The notes under the pieces were generated by a model, which was not told where the DNA came from, did not search any database, and saw only the letters and a list, made by a program, of their open reading frames with translations. Positions 20,445 through 34,300 of a stretch of DNA of 64,000 nucleotides are shown in pieces. This DNA is from Setophaga petechia. Its lineage: Eukaryota > Chordata > Aves > Passeriformes > Parulidae. Numbering within the stretch: the stretch's first letter is position 1; each line of letters begins with the position of its first letter. Position numbers and translations under genes: made by a program. Location of the stretch: positions 999,501 to 1,063,500 of the forward strand of contig JANCRA010000120.1 of the NCBI GenBank assembly GCA_024362935.1. Direction: 5' to 3'.

Positions 20445-23303
20445 CATTAATACTTGAAAGGAAGGCGTCTTAGACAACTTTGTTTTACATTTTGCAAAAC
20501 ACACTGCAGCCCTCTGTGCAACTTCTACAACACGATGGAAGTTGTTTAGTGAGCAGCAACGTTTTCCCCTTGCGAGACAAAGTGAAAAAGCTATTTGCTC
20601 AGATGTAGGTGACAAGAAACACTTACTGCAGTGCAGTGACAAGTTAATTGGTACACAGCACTGGGATTGTGTTAGCAGCTCTCAAAGTGCTAGAAAACAG
20701 TACTTTCCCACTCTCTTGCCTTTCCCTTCACATTAATACTTGAAAGGAAGGCATCTTAGACAACTTTCTTTTTCTTGTTACAGAACACACAGCAGCCCTC
20801 TGTTCAACTTCTAGAACACGATAGGAGATGTTTAGTGAGCAAGAAGGTGTTCTCCTTGGGAGACATAATGAAAAAGCTATTTGCTTAGATGTAGGTGACA
20901 AGAAACACTTACTGCAGTGCACTGAAAAGCTAACTGCTACACAGGACTGCGATTGTGTTAGCAGCCTGCAAAGTGCTAGAAAACAGTACTTTCCCACTCT
21001 CTTGCCTTTCCCTTCACATTAATACTTGAAAGGAAGGCATCTTAGACAACTTTCTTTTTCTTGTGTCAAAAAACTCTGCAGCCCTCTCTGCATTATCTAC
21101 AACACGATGGAAGTTGTTTAGTGAGCAGGAAGGTTTTCTCCTTGCGGGACATAGTGAAAAAGCTATTTGCTTAGATGTAGGTGACAAGAAACACTTACTG
21201 CCGTGCACTGAACAGCTAATTGCTACACAGAACTGGGATTGTGTTAGCAGCTTGCAAAGTGCTAGAAAACAGTACTTTCCCACTCTCTTGCCTTTCCCTT
21301 CACATTAATACTTGAAAGGAAGGCATCTTAGACAACTTTCTTTTTCTTGTGTCAAAAAACTCTGCAGCCCTCTCTGCAACATCTACAACACGATGGAAGT
21401 TGTTTAGTGAGCAGGAAGGTTTTTTCCTTGCGAGACATAGTGAAAAAGCTTTTTCCTTAGATGTAGGTAAAAAGAAACACTTACTGCAGTGCACTGAACA
21501 GCTAACTGCTACACAGCACTAGGACTGTGTTAGCAGCTTGCAAAGTGCTAGAAAACAGTACTTTCCCACTCTCTTGCCTTTCCCTTCACATTAATACTTG
21601 AAAGGAAGGCGTCTTAGACAACTTTCTTTTACATTTTGCAAAACACCCTGCAGCCCTCTGTGCAACTTCTAGAACACGATAGGAGATGTTTAGTGAGCAG
21701 GAAGGTTTTCTCCTTGCGAGACAGAGTGAAAAAGCTATTTGCTTAGATGTAGGTGACAAGAAACACTTACTGCAGTGCAGTGACAAGTTAATTGGTACAC
21801 AGCACTGGGATTGTGTTAGCAGCTCTCAAAGTGATAGAAAACAGTACTTTCCCACTCTCTTGCCTTTCCCTTCACATTAATACTTGAAAGGAAGGCATCT
21901 TAGACAACTTTCTTTTTCTTGTGTCAAAAGACTCTGCAGCCCTCTCTGCAACATCTACAACACGATGGAAGTTGTTTAGTGAGCAGGAAGGTTTTCTTCC
22001 TGCGAGACATACTGAAAAAGCTATTTGCTTAGATGTAGGTGACAAGAAACACTTACTGCAGTGCACTGAAAAGCTAACTGCTCCACAGCACTAGTACTCT
22101 GTTAGCAGCTTGCAAAGTGCTAGAAAACAGTACTTTCCCACTCTCTTGCCTTTCCCTTCACATTAATACTTGAAAGGAAGGCGTCTTAGACAACTTTGTT
22201 TTACATTTTGCAAAACACGCTGCAGCCCTCTGTGCAACTTCTACAACACGATCTAAGTTGTTTAGTGAGCAGCAACGTTTTCCCCTTGCGAGACAAAGTG
22301 AAAAAGCTTTTTGCTCAGATGTAGGTATCAAGAAACACTTACTGCCGTGCAGTGACAAGCTAATTGCTACACAGCACTGCGATTGTGTTAGCAGCTTGCA
22401 AAGTGCTAGAAAACAGTACTTTCCCACTCTCTTGCCTTTCCCTTCACATTAACACTTGAAAGGAAGGCATCTTAGACAACTTTCTTTTTCTTGTGTCAAA
22501 AAACTCTGCAGCCCTCTCTGCAACATCTACAACACGATGGAAGTTGTTTAGTGAGCAGGAAGGTTTTCTCCTTGCGAGACAGAGTGAAAAAGCTATTTGC
22601 TTAGATGTACGTGACAAGAAACACTTACTGCAGTGCACTGAACAGCTAACTGCTACACAGCACTAGTACTGTGTTATCAGCTTGCAAAGTGCTAGAAAAC
22701 AGTACTTTCCCACTCTCTTGCCTTTCCCTTCACATTAATACTTGAAAGGAAGGCATCTTAGAAACTTTCTTTTTCTTGTGTCAAAAAACTCTGCAGCCCT
22801 CTCTGCAACATCTACATCACGATGGAATTTGTTTAGTGAGCAGGAAGGTTTTCTCCTTGCGGGACATAGTGAAAAAGCTTTTTGCTTAGATGTAGGAGAC
22901 AAGAAACACTTACTGCAGTGCACTGAACAGCTAACTGCTACACAGCACTAGGACTGTGTTAGCAGCTTGCAAAGTGCTAGAAAACAGTACTTTCCCACTC
23001 TCTTGCCTTTCCCTTCACATTAATACTTGAAAGGAAGGCGTCTTAGACAACTTTCTTTTTCTTGTTACAGAACACACTGCAGCCTTCTGTGCAACTTCTA
23101 GAACACGATAGGAGATGTTTAGTGAGCAGGAAGGTTTTCTCCTTGCGAGACATAGTGAAAAAGCTATTTGCTTAGATGTAGGTGACAAGAAACACTTACT
23201 GCAGTGCACTGAAAAGCTAACTGCTACACAGGACTGCGATTGTGTTAGCAGCCTGCAAAGTGCTAGAAAACAGTACTTTCCCACTCTCTTGCCTTTCCCT
23301 TCA
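20445..23303 (+). repeat. Nested 15-monomer HOR, copy B (truncated by block 4)
   Basis: This repeats 16156-19014 at +4289 bp for ten monomers and then enters divergent block 4 at 23304. The last monomer (23018) has acaggactgcg where its counterpart at 18729 has acagcactggg, so the correspondence weakens near the end. Confidence 0.85.
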
Positions 23304-24890
23304 CATTAATACTTGAAAGGAAGGCGTCTTAGACAACTTTCTTTTACATTTTGCAAAACACACTGCAGCCCTCTGTGCAACCTGTACAGCACGATGGAAG
23401 TTGTTTAATGAGCAGGAACATTTTCTCCTAGTGAGAGATAGTGAAAAAGCTTTTTGCTTAGATGTAGGTTACCACAGGCAGTTACTGCAGTGCACTGCAA
23501 AGCTAATAGATGCACAACACTGGGATTGTGTGCCCAGCTTGCAAAGTGATAGGAAACAGTACCTTTCCACTCTTCCTGCTTTTTCCATGCACATTACTAT
23601 TCGAATGGAAAGAATTTTAGACAACTTTCTTTGGCTTCTTGCAAAACACTCTGCACACCTGCCTGCAATCTCTAGAAGTCGATGGGAGATATTTTCTGAA
23701 CTGGCTCAGTTTCTCTTTGCAAGACATGGGGAAAAAGCAATTTGCTTAGATATAGGTGAAAAGAGGCACCTACTACAGTGCACTGCAAGCTAATTGCTGC
23801 ACAACACGCAGATTGTGTAAGCAGGTTGCAAACTGATAGAAAACAGTACCTCTCCCTTCTCCTGCCTTTTCTATTCACATTTCTATTTGAATGCAAGGCG
23901 TTTTAGACAACTTTCTTTTGCTTCTTGCAAAACACTCTGCACACCTGCCTGCAATCTCTAGAACTCGATGGGAGATGTTTTCTGAACTGGCTCAGTTTCT
24001 CCTTGCGAGACATGGGGAAAAAGCAATTTGCTTAGATGCAGGTGAAAAGAGGCACCTACTACAGTGCACTGAAAAACTAATTGCTGCACAACTCTGGGAT
24101 TGTGTAAGCAGCTTACAAACAGATAGAAAACAGCACCTTTCCACTCTCCTGCCTTTTCCATTCGCATTACTATTCGAATGGCAGCAGTTTTGGACAACTT
24201 TCTTTTGCTTCTTGCAAAACACTCTGCACACCTCCGTGCAACTTCTAGAAAAAATGAGAGTTGTTTTCTGAACTGGTACAGTTTCTCCTGAAGAGATATA
24301 ATGCAAACGCTATTGGCTTAGATGTAGTAACAATAGGCAATTATTACAGTGCACTGCAAAGTCAATCGTAGTAGAACACTGGGATTGTGTGTCCAGCTTG
24401 CAAACTGGTAGAAAACAGTACCGATCCGCTCTCCTGCATTTTCCCTTTCCAGGAACATTCGAATTGATGGCTTTTTTGGACAAGTTACTTTTTCTTGTTG
24501 CAAAACACGCTGCAGAGCTGCCTGCAACCTCTAGAGCACGATGGGAGGTTTTTTGTGAACAGACACAGTTTCTCCTGGCGAGACATAATGAAAAAGCTTT
24601 TTGCTAAGGTGTAGCCGGCAGGAGACGCTAAAGACCAGGAGACGGAGCACTGTGCCTTTAAGCGCCGCTTCCGGGTGTCTCTCGGCCGTAGCTGTTCTCC
24701 GGAGCACGCCGCGATCGGCGTAACGACACCAGATTCTTCGCGCCAAGAAGCGTCTTCTCCTTCTCCGGGAAAAAGAGACTGCGGCAGCTTCTGAACGGCG
24801 AACTACGAAGCGGCACAAAACTGGGATTGGGTAAGCAGCTTTCAAAGTGATAGAAAACAGTACTTTCCCACTCTCTTGCCTTTCCCTTCA
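23304..24890 (+). repeat. Divergent monomer block, copy 4 (alternative left junction)
   Basis: The five-monomer content matches the other copies, but the first monomer begins with ttttacattttgcaaaacacactg in place of ttttcttgctggaaaacattctg. Both forms then continue with gtgcaacctgtacagc. The left junction was therefore remade by recombination within the first 90 bp or so. Copy 5 shares this form. Confidence 0.93.
24614..24814. repeat. CpG-rich cassette, copy 4
   Basis: First copy with cgacaccag in place of cgaccccag. Otherwise as copy 1, with all inverted repeats intact. Confidence 0.9.
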
Positions 24891-27800
24891 CATTAATACT
24901 TGAAAGGAAGGCGTCTTAGACAACTTTCTTTTACTTTTTGCAAAACACACTGCAGTCCTCTGTGCAACTTCTAGAGCACGATAGGAGATGTTTAGTGAGC
25001 AGGAAGGTTTTCTCCTTGCGAGACAGAGTGAAAAAGCTATTTGCTTAGATGTAGGTGACAAGAAACACTTACTGCAGTGCACTGAAAAGCTAACTGCTAC
25101 ACAGCACTGCGATTGTGTTAGCAGCCTGCAAAGTGCTAGAAAACAGTACTTTCCCACTCTCTTGCCTTTCCCTTCACATTAATACTTGAAAGGAAGGCAT
25201 CTTAGACAACTTTCTTTTTCTTGTGTCAAAAGACTCTGCAGCCCTCTCTGCAACATCTACATCACGATGGAATTTGTTTAGTGAGCAGGAAGGTTTTCTC
25301 CTTGCAGGACATAGTGAAAAAGCTTTTTGCTTAGATGTAGGAGACAAGAAACACTTACTGCAGTGCACTGAACAGCTAACTGCTACACAGCACTAGGACT
25401 GTGTTAGCAGCTTGCAAAGTGCTAGAAAACAGTACTTTCCCACTCTCTTGCCTTTCCCTTCACATTAATACTTGAAAGGAAGGCGTCTTAGACAACTTTC
25501 TTTTTCTTGTTACAGAACACACTGCAGCCTTCTGTGCAACTTCTAGAACACGATAGGAGATGTTTAGTGAGCAAGAAGGTTTTCTCCTTGCGAGACATAG
25601 TGAAAAAGCTATTTGCTTAGATGTCGGTGCCAGGAAACACTTGCTGCAGTGGACTGAAAAGCTTACTGCTACACAGCACTGCGATTGTGTTAGCAGCCTG
25701 CAAAGTGCTAGAAAACAGTACTTTCCCACTCTCTTGCCTTTCCCTTCACATTAATACTTGAAAGGAAGGCATCTTAGACAACTTTCTTTTTCTTGTGTCA
25801 AAAAACTCTGCAGCCCTCTCTGCAACATCTACAACACGATGGAAGTTGCTAAGTGAGCAGGAAGGTTTTCTCCTTGCGGGACATAGTGAAAAAGCTTTTT
25901 GCTTAGATGTAGGAGACAAGAAACACTTACTGCAGTGCACTGAACAGCTAATTGCTACACAGAACTGGGATTGTGTTAGCAGCTTGCAAAGTGCTAGAAA
26001 ACAGTACTTTCCCACTCTCTTGCCTTTCCGTTCACATTAATACTTGAAAGGAAGGCGTCTTAGACAACTTTGTTTTACATTTTGCAAAACACACTGCAGC
26101 CCTCTGTGCAACTTCTACAACACGATGGAAGTTGTTTAGTGAGCAGCAACGTTTTCCCCTTGCGAGACAAAGTGAAAAAGCTATTTGCTCAGATGTAGGT
26201 GACAAGAAACACTTACTGCAGTGCAGTGACAAGTTAATTGGTACACAGCACTGGGATTGTGTTAGCAGCTCTCAAAGTGCTAGAAAACAGTACTTTCCCA
26301 CTCTCTTGCCTTTCCCTTCACATTAATACTTGAAAGGAAGGCATCTTAGACAACTTTCTTTTTCTTGTGTCAAAAGACTCTGCAGCCCTCTCTGCAACAT
26401 CTACAACACGATGGAAGTTGTTTAGTGAGCAGGAAGGTTTTCTTCCTGCGAGACATACTGAAAAAGCTATTTGCTTAGATGTAGGTGACAAGAAACACTT
26501 ACTGCAGTGCACTGAAAAGCTAACTGCTCCACAGCACTAGTACTCTGTTAGCAGCTTGCAAAGTGCTAGAAAACAGTACTTTCCCACTCTCTTGCCTTTC
26601 CCTTCACATTAATACTTGAAAGGAAGGCGTCTTAGACAACTTTCTTTTACATTCTGCAAAACACACTGCAGCCCTCTGTGCAACTTCTACAACACGATCT
26701 AAGTTGTTTAGTGAGCAGCAACGTTTTCCCCTTGCGAGACAAAGTGAAAAAGCTATTTGCTCAGATGTAGGTATCAAGAAACACTTACTGCCGTGCACTG
26801 ACAAGCTAATTGCTACACAGCACTGCGATTGTGTTAGCAGCTTGCAAAGTGCTAGAAAACAGTACTTTCCCACTCTCTTGCCTTTCCCTTCACATTAATA
26901 CTTGAAAGGAAGGCGTCTTAGACAACTTTCTTTTTCTTGTTACACAACACACTGCAGCCCTCTGTTCAACTTCTAGAACACGATAGGAGATGTTTAGTGA
27001 GCAAGAAGGTTTTCTCCTTGGGAGACATAGTGAAAAAGCTATTTGCTTAGATGTAGGTGACAAGAAACTCTTACTGCAGTGCATTCAAAAGCTAACTGCT
27101 ACACAGCACTGGGATTGTGTTAGCAGCCTGCAAAGTGCTAGAAAACAGTACTTTCCCACTCTCTTGCCTTTCCCTTCACATTAATACTTGAAAGGAAGGC
27201 ATCTTAGAAACTTTCTTTTTCTTGTGTCAAAAAACTCTGCAGCCCTCTCTGCAACATCTACATCACGATGGAATTTGTTTAGTGAGCAGGAAGGTTTTCT
27301 CCTTGCGGGACATAGTGAAAAAGCTATTTGCTTAGATGTAGGAGACAAGAAACACTTACTGCAGTGCACTGAACAGCTAACTGCTACACAGCACTAGGAC
27401 TGTGTTAGCAGCTTGCAAAGTGCTAGAAAACAGTACTTTCCCACTCTCTTGCCTTTCCCTTCACATTAATACTTGAAAGGAAGGCGTCTTAGACAACTTT
27501 CTTTTTCTTGTTACAGAACACACTGCAGCCTTCTGTGCAACTTCTAGAACACGATAGGAGATGTTTAGTGAGCAGGAAGGTTTTCTCCTTGCGAGACATA
27601 GTGAAAAAGCTATTTGCTTAGATGTAGGTGACAAGAAACACTTACTGCAGTGCACTGAAAAGCTAACTGCTACACAGGACTGCGATTGTGTTAGCAGCCT
27701 GCAAAGTGCTAGAAAACAGTACTTTCCCACTCTCTTGCCTTTCCCTTCACATTAATACTTGAAAGGAAGGCATCTTAGACAACTTTCTTTTTCTTGTGTC

Positions 27801-29749
27801 AAAAAACTCTGCAGCCCTCTCTGCAACATCTACAACACGATGAAAGTTGTTTAGTGAGCAGGAAGGTTTTCTCCTTGCGGGACATAGTGAAAAAGCTCTT
27901 TGCTCAGATGTAGGTATCAAGAAACACTTACTGCAGTGCACTGAACAGCTAATTGCTACACAGAACTGGGATTGTGTTAGCAGCTTGCAAAGTGCTAGAA
28001 AACAGTACTTTCCCACTCTCTTGCCTTTCCCTTCACATTAATACTTGAAAGGAAGGCGTCTTAGACAACTTTCTTTTACATTTTGCAAAACACACTGCAG
28101 CCCTCTGTGCAACTTCTACAACACGATGGAAGTTGTTTAGTGAGCAGCAACGTTTTCCCCTTGCGAGACAAAGTGAAAAAGCTATTTGCTCAGTTGTAGG
28201 TGACAAGAAACACTTACTGCAGTGCAGTGACAAGTTAATTGGTACACAGCACTGCGATTGTGTTAGCAGCTCTCAAAGTGCTAGAAAACAGTACTTTCCC
28301 ACTCTCTTGCCTTTCCCTTCACATTAATACTTGAAAGGAAGGCGTCTTAGACAACTTTCTTTTACATTTTGCAAAACACACTGCAGCCCTCTGTGCAACT
28401 TGTAGAACACGATAGGAGATGTTTAGTGAGCAAGAAGGTTTTCTCCTTGCGAGACATAGTGAAAAAGCATTTGCTTAGATATAGGTGACAAGAAACCCTT
28501 ACTCCAGTGCAGTGACAAGTTAATTGGTACACAGCACTGGGATTGTGTTAGCAGCCTGCAAAGTGCTAGAAAACAGTACTTTCCCACTCTCTTGCCTTAC
28601 CCTTCACATTAATACTTGAAAGGAAGGCGTCTTAGACAACTTTCTTTTTCTTGTGTCAAAAAACTCTGCAGCCCTCTCTGCAACATCTACAACACGATGG
28701 AAGTTGTTTAGTGAGCAGGAAGGTTTTCTCCTTGCGAGACAGAGTGAAAAAGCTATTTGCTTAGATGTAGGTGACAAGAAACACTTACTGCAGTGCACTG
28801 AACAGCTAACTGCTACACAGCACTAGTACTGTGTTAGCAGCTTGCAAAGTGCTAGAAAACAGTACTTTCCCACTCTCTTGCCTTTCCCTTCACATTAATA
28901 CTTGAAAGGAAGGCATCTTAGACAACTTTCTTTTTCTTGTGTCAAAAAACTCTGCAGCCCTCTCTGCAACATCTACAACACGATGGAAGTTGTTTAGTGA
29001 GCAGGAAGGTTTTCTCCTTGCGAGACAGAGTGAAAAAGCTATTTGCTTAGATGTACGTGACAAGAAACACTTACTGCAGTGCATTCAAAAGCTAACAGCT
29101 ACACAGCACTGGGATTGTGTTAGCAGCCTGCAAAGTGCTAGAAAACAGTACTTTCCCACTCTCTTGCCTTTCCCTTCACATTAATACTTGAAAGGAAGGC
29201 ATCTTAGAAACTTTCTTTTTCTTGTGTCAAAAAACTCTGCAGCCCTCTCTGCAACATCTACATCACGATGGAATTTGTTTAGTGAGCAGGAAGGTTTTCT
29301 CCTTGCGGGACATAGTGAAAAAGCTATTTGCTTAGATGTAGGAGACAAGAAACACTTACTGCAGTGCACTGAACAGCTATCTGCTACACAGCACTAGGAC
29401 TGTGTTAGCAGCTTGCAAAGTGCTAGAAAACAGTACTTTCCCACTCTCTTGCCTTTCCCTTCACATTAATACTTGAAAGGAAGGCGTCTTAGACAACTTT
29501 CTTTTTCTTGTTACAGAACACACTGCAGCCTTCTGTGCAACTTCTAGAACACGATAGGAGATGTTTAGTGAGCAGGAAGGTTTTCTCCTTGCGAGACATA
29601 GTGAAAAAGCTATTTGCTTAGATGTAGGTGACAAGAAACACTTACTGCAGTGCACTGAAAAGCTAACTGCTACACAGGACTGCGATTGTGTTAGCAGCCT
29701 GCAAAGTGCTAGAAAACAGTACTTTCCCACTCTCTTGCCTTTCCCTTCA
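24891..29749 (+). repeat. Regular satellite sub-array 5 (17 monomers)
   Basis: Monomers start at 24891, 25177, 25463, 25749, 26035, 26321, 26607, 26893, 27179, 27464, 27750, 28036, 28322, 28607, 28893, 29179 and 29464. Three are 285 bp (27179, 28322, 29179). Up to about 29080 it repeats at +6446 bp as 31337-35525. The monomer at 28893 is a hybrid that switches to a gcattcaaaagc 3' half near 29082. Confidence 0.92.
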
Positions 29750-31336
29750 CATTAATACTTGAAAGGAAGGCGTCTTAGACAACTTTCTTTTACATTTTGC
29801 AAAACACACTGCAGCCCTCTGTGCAACCTGTACAGCACGATGGAAGTTGTTTAATGAGCAGGAACATTTTCTCCTAGTGAGAGATAGTGAAAAAGCTTTT
29901 TGCTTAGATGTAGGTTACCACAGGCAGTTACTGCAGTGCACTGCAAAGCTAATAGATGCACAACACTGGGATTGTGTGCCCAGCTTGCAAAGTGATAGGA
30001 AACAGTACCTTTCCACTCTTCCTGCTTTTTCCATGCACATTACTATTCGAATGGAAAGAATTTTAGACAACTTTCTTTGGCTTCTTGCAAAACACTCTGC
30101 ACACCTGCCTGCAATCTCTAGAAGTCGATGGGAGATATTTTCTGAACTGGCTCAGTTTCTCTTTGCAAGACATGGGGAAAAAGCAATTTGCTTAGATATA
30201 GGTGAAAAGAGGCACCTACTACAGTGCACTGCAAGCTAATTGCTGCACAACACGCAGATTGTGTAAGCAGGTTGCAAACTGATAGAAAACAGTACCTCTC
30301 CCTTCTCCTGCCTTTTCTATTCACATTTCTATTTGAATGCAAGGCGTTTTAGACAACTTTCTTTTGCTTCTTGCAAAACACTCTGCACACCTGCCTGCAA
30401 TCTCTAGAACTCGATGGGAGATGTTTTCTGAACTGGCTCAGTTTCTCCTTGCGAGACATGGGGAAAAAGCAATTTGCTTAGATGCAGGTGAAAAGAGGCA
30501 CCTACTACAGTGCACTGAAAAACTAATTGCTGCACAACTCTGGGATTGTGTAAGCAGCTTACAAACAGATAGAAAACAGCACCTTTCCACTCTCCTGCCT
30601 TTTCCATTCGCATTACTATTCGAATGGCAGCAGTTTTGGACAACTTTCTTTTGCTTCTTGCAAAACACTCTGCACACCTCCGTGCAACTTCTAGAAAAAA
30701 TGAGAGTTGTTTTCTGAACTGGTACAGTTTCTCCTGAAGAGATATAATGCAAACGCTATTGGCTTAGATGTAGTAACAATAGGCAATTATTACAGTGCAC
30801 TGCAAAGTCAATCGTAGTAGAACACTGGGATTGTGTGTCCAGCTTGCAAACTGGTAGAAAACAGTACCGATCCGCTCTCCTGCATTTTCCCTTTCCAGGA
30901 ACATTCGAATTGATGGCTTTTTTGGACAAGTTACTTTTTCTTGTTGCAAAACACGCTGCAGAGCTGCCTGCAACCTCTAGAGCACGATGGGAGGTTTTTT
31001 GTGAACAGACACAGTTTCTCCTGGCGAGACATAATGAAAAAGCTTTTTGCTAAGGTGTAGCCGGCAGGAGACGCTAAAGACCAGGAGACGGAGCACTGTG
31101 CCTTTAAGCGCCGCTTCCGGGTGTCTCTCGGCCGTAGCTGTTCTCCGGAGCACGCCGCGATCGGCGTAACGACACCAGATTCTTCGCGCCAAGAAGCGTC
31201 TTCTCCTTCTCCGGGAAAAAGAGACTGCGGCAGCTTCTGAACGGCGAACTACGAAGCGGCACAAAACTGGGATTGGGTAAGCAGCTTTCAAAGTGATAGA
31301 AAACAGTACTTTCCCACTCTCTTGCCTTTCCCTTCA
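29750..31336 (+). repeat. Divergent monomer block, copy 5 (alternative left junction)
   Basis: Same as copy 4, including the ttttacattttgcaaaac left junction, at +6446 bp. The HOR carrying this junction has therefore been duplicated as a unit. Confidence 0.94.
31060..31260. repeat. CpG-rich cassette, copy 5
   Basis: cgacaccag form. Inverted repeats intact and no difference from copy 4 noticed. Confidence 0.9.
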
Positions 31337-34300
31337 CATTAATACTTGAAAGGAAGGCGTCTTAGACAACTTTCTTTTACTTTTTGCAAAACACACTGCA
31401 GTCCTCTGTGCAACTTCTAGAGCACGATAGGAGATGTTTAGTGAGCAGGAAGGTTTTCTCCTTGCGAGACAGAGTGAAAAAGCTATTTGCTTAGATGTAG
31501 GTGACAAGAAACACTTACTGCAGTGCACTGAAAAGCTAACTGCTACACAGCACTGCGATTGTGTTAGCAGCCTGCAAAGTGCTAGAAAACAGTACTTTCC
31601 CACTCTCTTGCCTTTCCCTTCACATTAATACTTGAAAGGAAGGCATCTTAGACAACTTTCTTTTTCTTGTGTCAAAAGACTCTGCAGCCCTCTCTGCAAC
31701 ATCTACATCACGATGGAATTTGTTTAGTGAGCAGGAAGGTTTTCTCCTTGCAGGACATAGTGAAAAAGCTTTTTGCTTAGATGTAGGAGACAAGAAACAC
31801 TTACTGCAGTGCACTGAACAGCTAACTGCTACACAGCACTAGGACTGTGTTAGCAGCTTGCAAAGTGCTAGAAAACAGTACTTTCCCACTCTCTTGCCTT
31901 TCCCTTCACATTAATACTTGAAAGGAAGGCGTCTTAGACAACTTTCTTTTTCTTGTTACAGAACACACTGCAGCCTTCTGTGCAACTTCTAGAACACGAT
32001 AGGAGATGTTTAGTGAGCAAGAAGGTTTTCTCCTTGCGAGACATAGTGAAAAAGCTATTTGCTTAGATGTCGGTGCCAGGAAACACTTGCTGCAGTGGAC
32101 TGAAAAGCTTACTGCTACACAGCACTGCGATTGTGTTAGCAGCCTGCAAAGTGCTAGAAAACAGTACTTTCCCACTCTCTTGCCTTTCCCTTCACATTAA
32201 TACTTGAAAGGAAGGCATCTTAGACAACTTTCTTTTTCTTGTGTCAAAAAACTCTGCAGCCCTCTCTGCAACATCTACAACACGATGGAAGTTGCTAAGT
32301 GAGCAGGAAGGTTTTCTCCTTGCGGGACATAGTGAAAAAGCTTTTTGCTTAGATGTAGGAGACAAGAAACACTTACTGCAGTGCACTGAACAGCTAATTG
32401 CTACACAGAACTGGGATAGTGTTAGCAGCTTGCAAAGTGCTAGAAAACAGTACTTTCCCACTCTCTTGCCTTTCCGTTCACATTAATACTTGAAAGGAAG
32501 GCGTCTTAGACAACTTTGTTTTACATTTTGCAAAACACACTGCAGCCCTCTGTGCAACTTCTACAACACGATGGAAGTTGTTTAGTGAGCAGCAACGTTT
32601 TCCCCTTGCGAGACAAAGTGAAAAAGCTATTTGCTCAGATGTAGGTGACAAGAAACACTTACTGCAGTGCAGTGACAAGTTAATTGGTACACAGCACTGG
32701 GATTGTGTTAGCAGCTCTCAAAGTGCTAGAAAACAGTACTTTCCCACTCTCTTGCCTTTCCCTTCACATTAATACTTGAAAGGAAGGCATCTTAGACAAC
32801 TTTCTTTTTCTTGTGTCAAAAGACTCTGCAGCCCTCTCTGCAACATCTACAACACGATGGAAGTTGTTTAGTGAGCAGGAAGGTTTTCTTCCTGCGAGAC
32901 ATACTGAAAAAGCTATTTGCTTAGATGTAGGTGACAAGAAACACTTACTGCAGTGCACTGAAAAGCTAACTGCTCCACAGCACTAGTACTCTGTTAGCAG
33001 CTTGCAAAGTGCTAGAAAACAGTACTTTCCCACTCTCTTGCCTTTCCCTTCACATTAATACTTGAAAGGAAGGCGTCTTAGACAACTTTCTTTTACATTC
33101 TGCAAAACACACTGCAGCCCTCTGTGCAACTTCTACAACACGATCTAAGTTGTTTAGTGAGCAGCAACGTTTTCCCCTTGCGAGACAAAGTGAAAAAGCT
33201 ATTTGCTCAGATGTAGGTATCAAGAAACACTTACTGCCGTGCACTGACAAGCTAATTGCTACACAGCACTGCGATTGTGTTAGCAGCTTGCAAAGTGCTA
33301 GAAAACAGTACTTTCCCACTCTCTTGCCTTTCCCTTCACATTAATACTTGAAAGGAAGGCGTCTTAGACAACTTTCTTTTTCTTGTTACACAACACACTG
33401 CAGCCCTCTGTTCAACTTCTAGAACACGATAGGAGATGTTTAGTGAGCAAGAAGGTTTTCTCCTTGGGAGACATAGTGAAAAAGCTATTTGCTTAGATGT
33501 AGGTGACAAGAAACTCTTACTGCAGTGCATTCAAAAGCTAACTGCTACACAGCACTGGGATTGTGTTAGCAGCCTGCAAAGTGCTAGAAAACAGTACTTT
33601 CCCACTCTCTTGCCTTTCCCTTCACATTAATACTTGAAAGGAAGGCATCTTAGAAACTTTCTTTTTCTTGTGTCAAAAAACTCTGCAGCCCTCTCTGCAA
33701 CATCTACATCACGATGGAATTTGTTTAGTGAGCAGGAAGGTTTTCTCCTTGCGGGACATAGTGAAAAAGCTATTTGCTTAGATGTAGGAGACAAGAAACA
33801 CTTACTGCAGTGCACTGAACAGCTAACTGCTACACAGCACTAGGACTGTGTTAGCAGCTTGCAAAGTGCTAGAAAACAGTACTTTCCCACTCTCTTGCCT
33901 TTCCCTTCACATTAATACTTGAAAGGAAGGCGTCTTAGACAACTTTCTTTTTCTTGTTACAGAACACACTGCAGCCTTCTGTGCAACTTCTAGAACACGA
34001 TAGGAGATGTTTAGTGAGCAGGAAGGTTTTCTCCTTGCGAGACATAGTGAAAAAGCTATTTGCTTAGATGTAGGTGACAAGAAACACTTACTGCAGTGCA
34101 CTGAAAAGCTAACTGCTACACAGGACTGCGATTGTGTTAGCAGCCTGCAAAGTGCTAGAAAACAGTACTTTCCCACTCTCTTGCCTTTCCCTTCACATTA
34201 ATACTTGAAAGGAAGGCATCTTAGACAACTTTCTTTTTCTTGTGTCAAAAAACTCTGCAGCCCTCTCTGCAACATCTACAACACGATGAAAGTTGTTTAG

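Larger units (their letters stand above)
14731..23303 (+). repeat. Regular satellite sub-array 4 (30 monomers) with nested HORs
   Basis: There are thirty monomers from 14731 to 23018. The monomer at 15589 is 282 bp because of a 4-bp deletion in the actttctttttc tract. Those at 15871, 18444 and 22733 are 285 bp. A 15-mer at 16156-20444 is repeated from 20445 at a period of 4289 bp. Inside it, 17300-18157 recurs at 19301-20158 (period 2001 bp, seven monomers). No cassette occurs in this stretch of about 8.6 kb. Confidence 0.92.
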
